Source: Candidatus Equinaster intestinalis (lineage in GTDB: Bacteria; Bacillota_A; Clostridia; Oscillospirales; Acutalibacteraceae). From it: a stretch of 12,788 nt of DNA. Below are positions 1 to 6,223 of the stretch, in pieces. The stretch covers positions 1 to 12,788 of the forward strand of contig JAGHTJ010000089.1 of NCBI GenBank assembly GCA_018065375.1, in the 5' to 3' direction. The position numbers and the translations under genes are program-made. Under the pieces are notes generated by a model. The model saw nothing but the letters and a program-made list of their open reading frames with translations, had not been told where the DNA came from and did not search any database. Every line of letters begins with the position of its first letter. Positions within the stretch are counted from its first letter, which is position 1.

Positions 1-18
1 GATATAATGTCAATTATT

Positions 19-27
19 TGTTATAAT
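19..27 (+). promoter_or_regulatory. Probable extended -10 promoter of the thyX operon
   Basis: TG at 19-20, one base, then a perfect TATAAT at 22-27 form an extended -10 element. Transcription would start near 34, leaving a leader of about 27 nt that carries the thyX Shine-Dalgarno. A -35 element at the usual distance would fall at the very edge of the window and cannot be judged. A second TATAAT at 3-8 could serve a promoter whose -35 lies outside. Read from sequence only. Confidence 0.5.
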
Positions 28-60
28 AAGATGAATATATTAAAAAGGGGAGTGCTTTTG

Positions 61-834
61 ATGGCAAAAGTTACCTTAATTACCCATACGCCCGACCCGC
101 AGCGCACCATTGCCTGCGCGGCAAAGCTCTGTTACAGTCCTGCAACAATAGATACGGTTTATGAAGGACTTACCGATGAAAAAACGGCTTCGTTTGTTGA
201 AATGCTTGCCGCAATCGGTCATGAAAGTCCAATTGAACACGCCTCATTTACATTCGGTATCGAGGGTGTTTCACGTTCATTGCTCGCTCAAATTACAAGG
301 CACCGTATGGCGTCCTTTTCGGTTCAGAGCCAGCGCTATGTAAGGGAGAAAAAGTTCGAGTTTGTAACACCTCCCGAAATTGCAGAGGATAAAGAGGCTC
401 TCGAAATTTTTGCAAGGGCGATGGAAGAAGACCAGCAGCATTACGATAAGCTTACCGCCATTTTAAAGGAAAAGCATAAGAAAACCTTTATGGCAGAGGG
501 TAAGGACGAAAAAACCGCCGAAAAGCTTGCCGAGAAAAAGGCGATTGAGGACGCGCGTTTTGTTCTGCCGAATGCCTGCGAAACCAAAATGATTATGACA
601 ATGAACTGCCGCAGTCTGCTTAACTTTTTTGCTCACCGCTGTTGCAACCGCGCACAGTGGGAGATAAGAGATATTGCAAATCAGATGCTGGCGCTCGTAA
701 GTGAGGTTGCTCCCGAAATATTCAAAAAGGCGGGACCTCCGTGTGTCAGCGGTGCCTGCCCCGAAGGCAAGATGACCTGCGGAAAGGCAGCAGAAATGCG
801 AGAGTTTTATAAAAAACTCAAAAATCAGGAGTAA
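61..834 (+). CDS. thyX: FAD-dependent thymidylate synthase ThyX
   Basis: Flavin-dependent thymidylate synthase. It converts dUMP to dTMP using methylenetetrahydrofolate and NAD(P)H, with FAD as hydride carrier, and in the known family acts as a cytosolic homotetramer. The ThyX signature RHRxxSxxxxSxR is complete at residues 80-92 (R80 H81 R82, S85, S90, R92). The late segment around 196-210 (NRAQWEIRDIANQML) is also typical. The start chosen is ATG 61, 257 aa, because AAGGGGAG at 45-52 sits 8 nt upstream and the protein then begins as family members do; ATGs at 7 and 31 would add an unrelated tail and lie at or before the predicted transcript start. The C-terminus carries C228, C233 and C240 in a Gly/Pro-rich stretch. 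It is the first gene of the operon and is followed 3 nt later by tmk, which uses its product. Confidence 0.97.
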   Translation: MAKVTLITHTPDPQRTIACAAKLCYSPATIDTVYEGLTDEKTASFVEMLAAIGHESPIEHASFTFGIEGVSRSLLAQITRHRMASFSVQSQRYVREKKFEFVTPPEIAEDKEALEIFARAMEEDQQHYDKLTAILKEKHKKTFMAEGKDEKTAEKLAEKKAIEDARFVLPNACETKMIMTMNCRSLLNFFAHRCCNRAQWEIRDIANQMLALVSEVAPEIFKKAGPPCVSGACPEGKMTCGKAAEMREFYKKLKNQE

Positions 835-837
835 GTA

Positions 838-1500
838 ATGGGAAAACTTATAGTTATCGAGGGGCTTGACGGAAGCGGTAAGTCCACACAGCTCGAGCTT
901 CTCACAAAAAAGCTGAAAGAGAATAATACCCTTTGCAAAACCGTTTCATTCCCCGATTATGAAAGTAATTCGAGCGCCCTTATAAAGATGTATCTCGGCG
1001 GCGAGTTCGGTCAAACGGCGGATAGTGTAAACGCCTATGCCGCTTCCTGCTTTTATGCGGTGGACAGGTATGCCTCCTTTAAAACAAATTGGGGCGATTT
1101 TTATAACGGCGGCGGAACGGTGATAGCAGGTAGATATACCACATCAAATGCCGTTCATCAAACCGCAAAACTGCCGAAGGAAAAGTGGGAAGATTTTCTT
1201 AACTGGCTTTATGATTTTGAATATAAAAAAATCGGTATTCCGTCTCCCGATAAGGTGATTTTTCTCGATATGCCCACCGAGGTATCCCAAAAGCTGTTGT
1301 CTCACCGATACGAGGGGGATAACGCTAAAAAGGATATTCACGAAAGAGACGTAGAATACCTTGAGCATTGCAGAAATGCCGCACTTTTTACGGCAAAGTT
1401 TTCGGGCTGGGAGATAATCCCCTGCGCCGAAAACGGCGAGCCGCGGAGCATTGAAGACATTTCGGCGGATATTCTTTGCGCAGTATCAAAGATTTTTTGA
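838..1500 (+). CDS. tmk: Thymidylate kinase
   Basis: Thymidylate kinase (220 aa) phosphorylates dTMP to dTDP with ATP, the step directly after ThyX. The P-loop GLDGSGKST spans residues 9-17; the lack of Arg inside it is like bacterial type II enzymes, in which basic LID residues assist catalysis. DRY is at 76-78, and a basic LID-like stretch (SHRYEGDNAKKDIHER) covers about 155-170. The conserved DR(Y/H)xxSxxA(Y/F)Q motif appears at 98-108 as GRYTTSNAVHQ: the usual Asp is Gly98, and His replaces the aromatic before Gln. A Shine-Dalgarno AGGAG (827-831) lies inside the last codons of thyX, 6 nt before the ATG, so translation is probably coupled. The divergent motif leaves a small chance of a related nucleoside-monophosphate kinase specificity. 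Confidence 0.93.
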   Translation: MGKLIVIEGLDGSGKSTQLELLTKKLKENNTLCKTVSFPDYESNSSALIKMYLGGEFGQTADSVNAYAASCFYAVDRYASFKTNWGDFYNGGGTVIAGRYTTSNAVHQTAKLPKEKWEDFLNWLYDFEYKKIGIPSPDKVIFLDMPTEVSQKLLSHRYEGDNAKKDIHERDVEYLEHCRNAALFTAKFSGWEIIPCAENGEPRSIEDISADILCAVSKIF

Positions 1501-1510
1501 GGTGTAAAAA

Positions 1511-2053
1511 ATGATTTATGTATTTTTGGCAGAGGGCTTTGAAGAAATGGAGGCACTTTCTCCCGTTGATATTTTAAGAAGAGCGGGTATAGAGTGCAAA
1601 ACGGTAGGTGTTACCGGCAAAACGGTAGCGGGTTCACACGGTATACCGGTAACAGCCGATATACTGCCCGAGGAGATTGATTATTCCTTATTATCGGGAG
1701 TTATCCTGCCGGGAGGTATGCCGGGAGCCGAAAACCTCGAAAAGAGTCAAAGTGTAATCCGTGCGGTAAAGTTTGCAGATGAAAACGATAAGCTCATCGC
1801 CGCAATCTGCGCGGCTCCGTATATACTCGGAAAGCTCGGTATCCTAAACGGCAGAAAGGCTACCTGCTTTGACGGATTTGAGAAATATTTTGACGGCGGA
1901 GAATATACCGAAAATCCGGTTGAAACGGACGGTAACGTAATAACCGCATTCGGTGCGGGAGCGGCTCTGCTTTTTGCCCTTGAAATAGTTAAAAAAATCA
2001 AGGGTCATACCGCTGCACAGAAGCTGTATGACGGTATGAAATGTATTTTTTAG
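1511..2053 (+). CDS. DJ-1/PfpI family protein (ThiJ/YajL-like)
   Basis: A single-domain 180-aa member of the DJ-1/PfpI (class I glutamine amidotransferase-like) superfamily. The probable nucleophile is Cys100 in the elbow AAICAAP. Glu14, in the FEEMEALSPVDILRRAG stretch, matches the Glu that hydrogen-bonds the reactive cysteine in DJ-1. The GG of VILPGGMPGAENL (64-76) is the usual loop. The position of human DJ-1 His126 is not His here, as in other bacterial relatives. Reported roles for the family include glyoxalase/deglycase-like and redox-protective activity; the exact substrate cannot be read from sequence, so no symbol is given. The Shine-Dalgarno GAGGTG at 1499-1504 overlaps the tmk stop, and the gap to tmk is only 10 nt. 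Confidence 0.9.
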   Translation: MIYVFLAEGFEEMEALSPVDILRRAGIECKTVGVTGKTVAGSHGIPVTADILPEEIDYSLLSGVILPGGMPGAENLEKSQSVIRAVKFADENDKLIAAICAAPYILGKLGILNGRKATCFDGFEKYFDGGEYTENPVETDGNVITAFGAGAALLFALEIVKKIKGHTAAQKLYDGMKCIF

Positions 2054-2062
2054 GTGATGTAA

Positions 2063-3283
2063 ATGGATAATAATCAGAATTTTGATAACGATTTTGAATT
2101 TGATTCAAGCTTGGATATATTCAGCGGCAAGGAAAAATCGGATTTGAAAGAGGACGATTTGTTTTTCGCCCCCCTCGAAGATAGAGATGATGATATAGTA
2201 AAAGCGATAAAGCACGAGGAAAAGCATTCTCATAGGCGTAAGAAGAAAAAGAAAAACCTTATCCGCAATATAATCTGGATAGTAGCGATAGTGGTTTTGT
2301 CGGTTGGTCTGGCTTACGGTCTTATCGAGGCTACCGGAGAATTTCTCGGCATCGGCGGAGACCGCGGCAGAGATATAGTTGTTGAAATTGATAAGGGTAT
2401 GTCTACTAAAGCCATAGCCGAGCGTCTTGAAGATGCGGGAGCTCTCAATTATCCCTTTGCATTCAGAATTTATTCAAAAATCAAGGGGTATGACGGTAAA
2501 TTCGCCTACGGTGTTTACAGCTTCAACAATGAAAAAGGCTATGAGGATTTGGCGGATATGCTGATGACCGAGGGCGCAAAGGCCGAATCGGTAAAGGTTA
2601 CCATAAAGGAAATGTCTACCGTTGATGAAATGGCAAAGGTGCTTGAAGAAAGCGGAGTTTGTACGGCAGAGGAATTCAAATGGGAGGTAAACTACGGCGA
2701 GTTTAAAAACCCCTTCATAGAAAGCCTGCCTGCCGAAAAGGTGCATTACAGATTTGAGGGATATTTGTTCCCCGATACCTACGATTTTTATTGCTACGAT
2801 TCTAAAGCGTGCGCCCATCTTGCAGTACAGAAAATGCTTGATAAAATGGAGCAGGAGTTTACCGAGGAAGCCCTGCAAAAAGCCGAGGATATGGGCTACA
2901 ATATTCACCAGATGCTTACTATGGCATCTCTTGTAGAGCTTGAAGCCGGCGGACAGCCTGCTGAAATGTCAAACGTTGCGCAGGTGTTCTATAACCGCCT
3001 TGCATCTTCCGAGTTTAAAACTCTCGGTTCTTCGCCCACAAGAAAATATCCTTACGGAAACGGCAGATATGATACCTATCAGTGTGAGGGACTGCCGGTA
3101 GGTCCTCTTTGTGCACCGAGCCATAATGCAATAAATGCGGCTTTGAATCCCAATACCGCGCAAAAGGCAACCTTTTTCGTAACCGATAAGAGTATGAATT
3201 TCTATTATACAAATACTCTTGCCGAGCATAATGCCATAATATCTAAACTTCAAAGAGAGAAGAACTGGGTTTATGAAGACTGA
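2063..3283 (+). CDS. mltG: Endolytic murein transglycosylase MltG (YceG-like)
   Basis: Membrane-anchored lytic transglycosylase that cleaves nascent glycan strands and is proposed to set glycan length. Layout of the 406 aa: an acidic cytoplasmic tail (1-50), a basic cluster RRKKKKKN (58-65), one membrane helix (about 66-90), a LysM-like segment (about 103-130), then the YceG catalytic domain. MASLVELEAG at 287-296 matches the family's active-site motif (VASIVEKE in E. coli), so Glu292 is the predicted catalytic acid. GLPVGPLCAP near residues 345-355 matches the conserved GLPPGPIxNPG with Ser in place of the final Gly. The basic cluster before the helix supports a cytoplasm-in, catalytic-domain-out topology. 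The Shine-Dalgarno AGGTGAT at 2052-2058 abuts the DJ-1 gene's TAG. Its 3' end overlaps the U32 gene by 11 nt. Bacillus also has mltG (yrrL) upstream of U32 genes. Confidence 0.95.
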   Translation: MDNNQNFDNDFEFDSSLDIFSGKEKSDLKEDDLFFAPLEDRDDDIVKAIKHEEKHSHRRKKKKKNLIRNIIWIVAIVVLSVGLAYGLIEATGEFLGIGGDRGRDIVVEIDKGMSTKAIAERLEDAGALNYPFAFRIYSKIKGYDGKFAYGVYSFNNEKGYEDLADMLMTEGAKAESVKVTIKEMSTVDEMAKVLEESGVCTAEEFKWEVNYGEFKNPFIESLPAEKVHYRFEGYLFPDTYDFYCYDSKACAHLAVQKMLDKMEQEFTEEALQKAEDMGYNIHQMLTMASLVELEAGGQPAEMSNVAQVFYNRLASSEFKTLGSSPTRKYPYGNGRYDTYQCEGLPVGPLCAPSHNAINAALNPNTAQKATFFVTDKSMNFYYTNTLAEHNAIISKLQREKNWVYED

Positions 3284-3890
3284 TATTAAGCTCCCCGAGC
3301 TACTGTGCCCTGCGGGAGATATTGTAAGACTGCAGGCGGCGGTTGATTTCGGCGCAGATGCGGTTTATCTTGCGGGAGAAGAATTCGGTATGCGTACTGC
3401 CGCTACCAACTTCGGCAAGGAGGATTTGGCAAAGGGAATAGAGTATGCCCATGCGAGAGGCGTAAAGGTGCATATCACCTGTAATACATTGCCTCATAAT
3501 GAGGAAATAACGCGCCTGCCGGAATTTTTAAGCTACATAAACGATATAGGCGCAGATGCCGTAATAGCGGCAGATATAGGAACTATGGCTTATGCCAAAA
3601 AATATGCGCCGAATTGTGAGCTTCACGCCTCTGTTCAATCGGGAATAGTAAATTACCTTACGGCAAACGAGTTTTACAATATGGGTTGTAAAAGGGTTGT
3701 GCTCGCAAGAGAACTTTCCCTCTCGGAAATTGCCGAAATCCGCGCCAAAACTCCGAAAGAGCTCGAAATTGAGGCTTTTGCACACGGCGCTATGTGCGTT
3801 TCCTTTTCGGCAAGATGCCTGCTTTCGAGCTATATGACCGGCAGAGACGCCAACCGCGGAGACTGCGCTCAACCCTGCCGTTGGAGTTAA
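3273..3890 (+). CDS. Peptidase U32 family, N-terminal part, ended by an in-frame TAA (probable disrupted gene)
   Basis: First 205 codons of a U32-family protein. The N-terminal TIM-barrel-like segment starts LPELLCPAGD. The U32 signature EAFAHGAMCVSFSARC covers 167-182 and is canonical except for Ala180 where Gly is usual. C175, C182 and C198/C202 match cysteines that bind a 4Fe-4S cluster in characterised relatives (UbiU/UbiV, TrhP). The frame stops at TAA 3888-3890, immediately after CAQPCRWS, where relatives have Tyr in a CRWxYxLxExxRPG run; that run resumes in the same frame as SLMGEKRPG. One base change from TAT or TAC explains it. The intact protein (about 409 aa) would resemble Bacillus YrrO/TrhP2, needed for 5-hydroxyuridine at tRNA position 34. 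Coupled to mltG by an 11-nt overlap. Nonsense mutation or sequencing error is most likely; this half lacks at least one cluster ligand. Confidence 0.9.
   Translation: MKTDIKLPELLCPAGDIVRLQAAVDFGADAVYLAGEEFGMRTAATNFGKEDLAKGIEYAHARGVKVHITCNTLPHNEEITRLPEFLSYINDIGADAVIAADIGTMAYAKKYAPNCELHASVQSGIVNYLTANEFYNMGCKRVVLARELSLSEIAEIRAKTPKELEIEAFAHGAMCVSFSARCLLSSYMTGRDANRGDCAQPCRWS
3888..3890 (+). other. Premature in-frame stop codon in the U32 gene
   Basis: TAA at codon 206 of the U32 reading frame. Both flanks are in the same frame and both match the family, so no indel is needed. The codon stands where a conserved Tyr is expected. TAA also ends thyX, rel, dtd and the MBL gene in this window, so general TAA reassignment is excluded. 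The downstream context (TCC CTT) is not a known readthrough signal. Confidence 0.85.
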
Positions 3891-3896
3891 TCCCTT

Positions 3897-4502
3897 ATGG
3901 GGGAAAAAAGACCGGGACAGTTTTTCGATATTACCGAAACCGATAAGGGCAGTTATATACTCAATGCCAACGATTTGTGTATGGCGGAGCATCTCAAAGA
4001 GATGTACGAAGCGGGGGTTGACAGCGTTAAGCTTGAGGGCAGAGCAAAATCGCACTATTACGTGGCGGTTGTAACCAATGCCTACCGCGGTGCACTCGAT
4101 AGCTTAAAATCGGATTATGATACCTGGAAATGTCCCGAATGGGTAACGCAGGAGCTCAATAAAATAAGCCACCGTAATTATTCCACCGGCTTCTATTTCG
4201 GCAGACCCGAAAACTCCCAAACCTACGAAAATGCCGGCTATGTGCGGGATTACAGCGTAGGCGCCGTGGTTGAGGGCTATGAAAACGGTAAAATTATCGC
4301 GGTACTTAAAAATAAGTTTTTGCGGGGTCAGGAATTTGATTGTCTGGAAGCGGGAAGCGTTCCGTTTTCGGTTACGGCAACCGAGCTTTTTGACGAAAAG
4401 GATAACGAAATCGAGGTTGCGCCTCACCCGATGCAGATAATAAAAATTCCGTTTGAGCGGCCAATCAAAAAAGGCTCCCTTTTGAGAATAAAAGAAATAT
4501 GA
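3897..4502 (+). CDS. Peptidase U32 family, C-terminal part (probable disrupted gene)
   Basis: Remainder of the U32 protein (201 aa from ATG 3897), in the same frame as the upstream part. It holds GEKRPGQFF, then ILNANDLCMAEHL with Cys236 of the full frame, the probable fourth Fe-S ligand, then DSVKLEGRAKSHYYVAVV, which completes the catalytic barrel. From about residue 115 of this part (AGYVRDYSVGAVVEG) runs the U32 C-terminal beta-barrel, with the diagnostic APHPMQ and a basic end. It is followed by TGA at 4500-4502. The ATG at 3897 is preceded by GGAG (3883-3886) at a 10-nt distance and lies 7 nt after the TAA, so reinitiation could give a separate polypeptide. A start here cuts through a conserved motif, so I regard this as the tail of one broken gene rather than a true separate gene. 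Confidence 0.8.
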   Translation: MGEKRPGQFFDITETDKGSYILNANDLCMAEHLKEMYEAGVDSVKLEGRAKSHYYVAVVTNAYRGALDSLKSDYDTWKCPEWVTQELNKISHRNYSTGFYFGRPENSQTYENAGYVRDYSVGAVVEGYENGKIIAVLKNKFLRGQEFDCLEAGSVPFSVTATELFDEKDNEIEVAPHPMQIIKIPFERPIKKGSLLRIKEI

Positions 4503-4508
4503 TTTTAT

Positions 4509-4551
4509 ACCGTCTTTCAGGGTAAACTACCCTAAAAGGCGGTGTTTTTTT
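4509..4551 (+). terminator. Strong rho-independent terminator after the U32 gene
   Basis: Arms 4509-4524 and 4528-4543 pair over 16 positions: 14 Watson-Crick, one G-U (4513/4539) and one C-A mismatch (4518/4534), closed by a 3-nt AAC loop. One G follows, then seven T residues (4545-4551). It begins 7 nt after the U32 stop codon, so it would end the thyX operon. Its 3' arm contains the Shine-Dalgarno of the next gene, and its T-tract supplies the first two bases of that gene's TTG start, so it may act as an attenuator rather than a plain terminator. Confidence 0.85.
4537..4544 (+). promoter_or_regulatory. Shine-Dalgarno of the PBP gene, buried in the terminator hairpin
   Basis: AGGCGGTG differs by one base from AGGAGGTG and lies 5 nt before the TTG at 4550-4552. 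Seven of its eight bases are paired in the hairpin stem (all but G4544), so the folded RNA should hide the site. It decides the start: the next in-frame ATG (4595) has no comparable site and would cut off the basic N-terminus of the membrane anchor. Confidence 0.6.
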
Positions 4552-6163
4552 GAAAAAGGTTTTTATCGGAAAAAGAATTGTACTTGTATATGTAATGACC
4601 GTGATAATTGCATTCGGTGCGGTGCTTCGAATTATGGTGCTCAATACCGATGAAAAGGTAAAGGCATCGGCAGGGGAAAACCGATACCGTATAAAGCTTT
4701 CGGATATGCGAATAACCGTTTTTGATTGCAATATGAACCCCATAACCAACAGCGAGGATAAAATAATGGCGGTGGTATATCCCACGCCGCGCGCAATAAC
4801 CGCCGTAAGTACATTTTTATCGGATACCGAGCTTACCGATTTGAAAAAAAGACTTTCATCGGGTATGCCGGCGGCGGTAGAGCTCCCGAAGGAAATCGAG
4901 TGTGACGGAGTTTACTGCTTCACCTTAAAATGCAATAAAGCATCGGTTAACGTCTGCCCCCAGCTTATAGGATATACCGATTCGCAGGGTGTGGGCGTTA
5001 TGGGTATACAAAAGGCATACCAAAACGAACTTTATCACGAGGATATATCCGCCCTCGTTTCAACCGATGGATTGGGCGGTTTGCTTTTAGGGGGCGAAGC
5101 GGAGCTTTCGGTTGATTTAAGGGATTATAACAGCGGAATTATGCTTACAATAGATTCCTCCCTGCAAACCGTTTTGCAAAATTCAATGAAATCGGTAAAG
5201 AGCGGAGCGGCAGTTTTAATTGAGGCTTCAAGCGGTAAAATCCGTGCTATGGTAAGTCTGCCGGATTTTGATACCTCGAATGTAGCGGCATATCTCGGTA
5301 GTGAGGATTCGCCCTTTGTAAACCGGGCTTTGTCGGCATATAATGTGGGCTCGGTTTTTAAGCCGGTAGTGGCGGCGGCGATACTCGAAAGCGGCATATA
5401 TTCCGATTATACGGTTTACTGCTCGGGAAGCGCAAAAATTGACGACCATATTTTCGGTTGCCATAAATCGGAGGGCCACGGACTTGTGAACCTCGAAAAT
5501 GCGATTACACAGTCCTGCAATGTGTTTTTTTATAATATTGCCGAAAAAATCGGTGCCGATAAAATTTTGGAAACGGCATCGCTTTTTCGGTTCGGCAAAA
5601 CGGTGGATATAGGAGGGATATACACCGATGCCGGCAGTTTTCCGAAAAACGGAAGCGAACAGAGTCCCACCGATATAGCCAATCTTTCAATAGGGCAGGG
5701 AAGCGTTCTGCTCTCTCCGATTTCGCTGGCAATGGTTTACGAGGCGATTGCAAACGGCGGAATTTACAATACGCCAACCGTCTTTGAGGGCAGGGTTGAA
5801 AAGGGTGCGCTGATTCCCGCAAAGGCTTCGTCTCCTACCCGCGCTTTCACCGAAAAAACAGCCGATACCCTTAAAAATTATCTTAAAAATGTGGTTTCTT
5901 CGGGTACGGGCAATGCCGCAAAGCCGGAATATACTACGGCGGCGGGCAAAACCGCAACAGCGCAGACCGGTTGGCAGAAAAACGGCAGAATTATACAGAA
6001 TTCCTGGTTTTGCGGCTTTTTCCCCGATGATAAGCCGAAATATGTTGCCGTGGTTATGATAGACGATACCGATAAAAACGGAACCTATGCCGCTCCGATA
6101 TTCAAAAATATTGCCGATGGTGTGAGCCTGCTTGAAAAAAGCAGAAACAGCACTTTGAATTAG
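4550..6163 (+). CDS. Class B penicillin-binding protein (peptidoglycan D,D-transpeptidase)
   Basis: Monofunctional transpeptidase that cross-links peptidoglycan outside the membrane (537 aa). A short basic N-terminus (KKVFIGKR) precedes one signal-anchor helix at about 9-30. The next segment matches only loosely the RGxIxDRNG motif that usually begins the dimerisation domain (RITVFDCNMNPIT). The transpeptidase domain covers about 195-530: SxxK is S268-V-F-K271 with Ser268 the acyl-enzyme nucleophile, SxN is S322-C-N324, and the third motif is K467-T-A469, an Ala for the usual Gly. Whether it belongs to the elongation (PBP2), division (FtsI) or sporulation (SpoVD) group cannot be settled by eye, so no symbol is given. 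No glycosyltransferase domain and no PASTA repeats are present. The start is TTG. It is separated from the upstream operon only by a terminator, and I found no promoter of its own. Confidence 0.92.
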   Translation: MKKVFIGKRIVLVYVMTVIIAFGAVLRIMVLNTDEKVKASAGENRYRIKLSDMRITVFDCNMNPITNSEDKIMAVVYPTPRAITAVSTFLSDTELTDLKKRLSSGMPAAVELPKEIECDGVYCFTLKCNKASVNVCPQLIGYTDSQGVGVMGIQKAYQNELYHEDISALVSTDGLGGLLLGGEAELSVDLRDYNSGIMLTIDSSLQTVLQNSMKSVKSGAAVLIEASSGKIRAMVSLPDFDTSNVAAYLGSEDSPFVNRALSAYNVGSVFKPVVAAAILESGIYSDYTVYCSGSAKIDDHIFGCHKSEGHGLVNLENAITQSCNVFFYNIAEKIGADKILETASLFRFGKTVDIGGIYTDAGSFPKNGSEQSPTDIANLSIGQGSVLLSPISLAMVYEAIANGGIYNTPTVFEGRVEKGALIPAKASSPTRAFTEKTADTLKNYLKNVVSSGTGNAAKPEYTTAAGKTATAQTGWQKNGRIIQNSWFCGFFPDDKPKYVAVVMIDDTDKNGTYAAPIFKNIADGVSLLEKSRNSTLN

Positions 6164-6206
6164 TGTGTAATCGTATCAAAATACTGTTATTATCTTAAAG
6201 GTTTAT

Positions 6207-6223
6207 ATTGCAAAATTTGTAAT
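6207..6223. repeat. Imperfect inverted repeat over the recJ -35 element
   Basis: A 17-bp imperfect palindrome of form ATT-G-CAAA-A-TTTG-T-AAT, symmetric except at one base pair per arm and the centre. It covers the -35 hexamer, where a repressor could bind. In AT-rich DNA such a short match can arise by chance. Confidence 0.3.

Noticed and set aside
7..60. Longer thyX start at ATG 7 or ATG 31
   Set aside because: No Shine-Dalgarno at the right distance, both precede or coincide with the predicted transcript start, and the extra residues do not look like ThyX.
1424..1438. CGCCG-AAAA-CGGCG hairpin inside tmk
   Set aside because: Five-bp stem, no T-tract, within coding sequence; likely chance from common codons.
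3888..3890. Programmed stop readthrough or recoded amino acid at the U32 stop
   Set aside because: The codon is TAA, not TGA (selenocysteine) or TAG (pyrrolysine). TAA ends several other genes here, and the context is not a known leaky signal.
3528..4055. 175-codon open frame on the minus strand across the U32 break
   Set aside because: It mirrors the coding frame of the U32 gene, has no recognisable domain, and lies opposite strongly conserved codons.
4390..4441. Possible promoter for the PBP gene (TTGACG at 4390, GATAAT at 4436)
   Set aside because: The TTGACG has no -10 at 16-18 nt, and the GATAAT has only a poor -35 at 13 nt spacing. Both are inside coding sequence.
6143..6200. Terminator after the PBP gene
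   Set aside because: Only 4-bp AT-rich pairings are found, with no GC-rich stem and no T-run.
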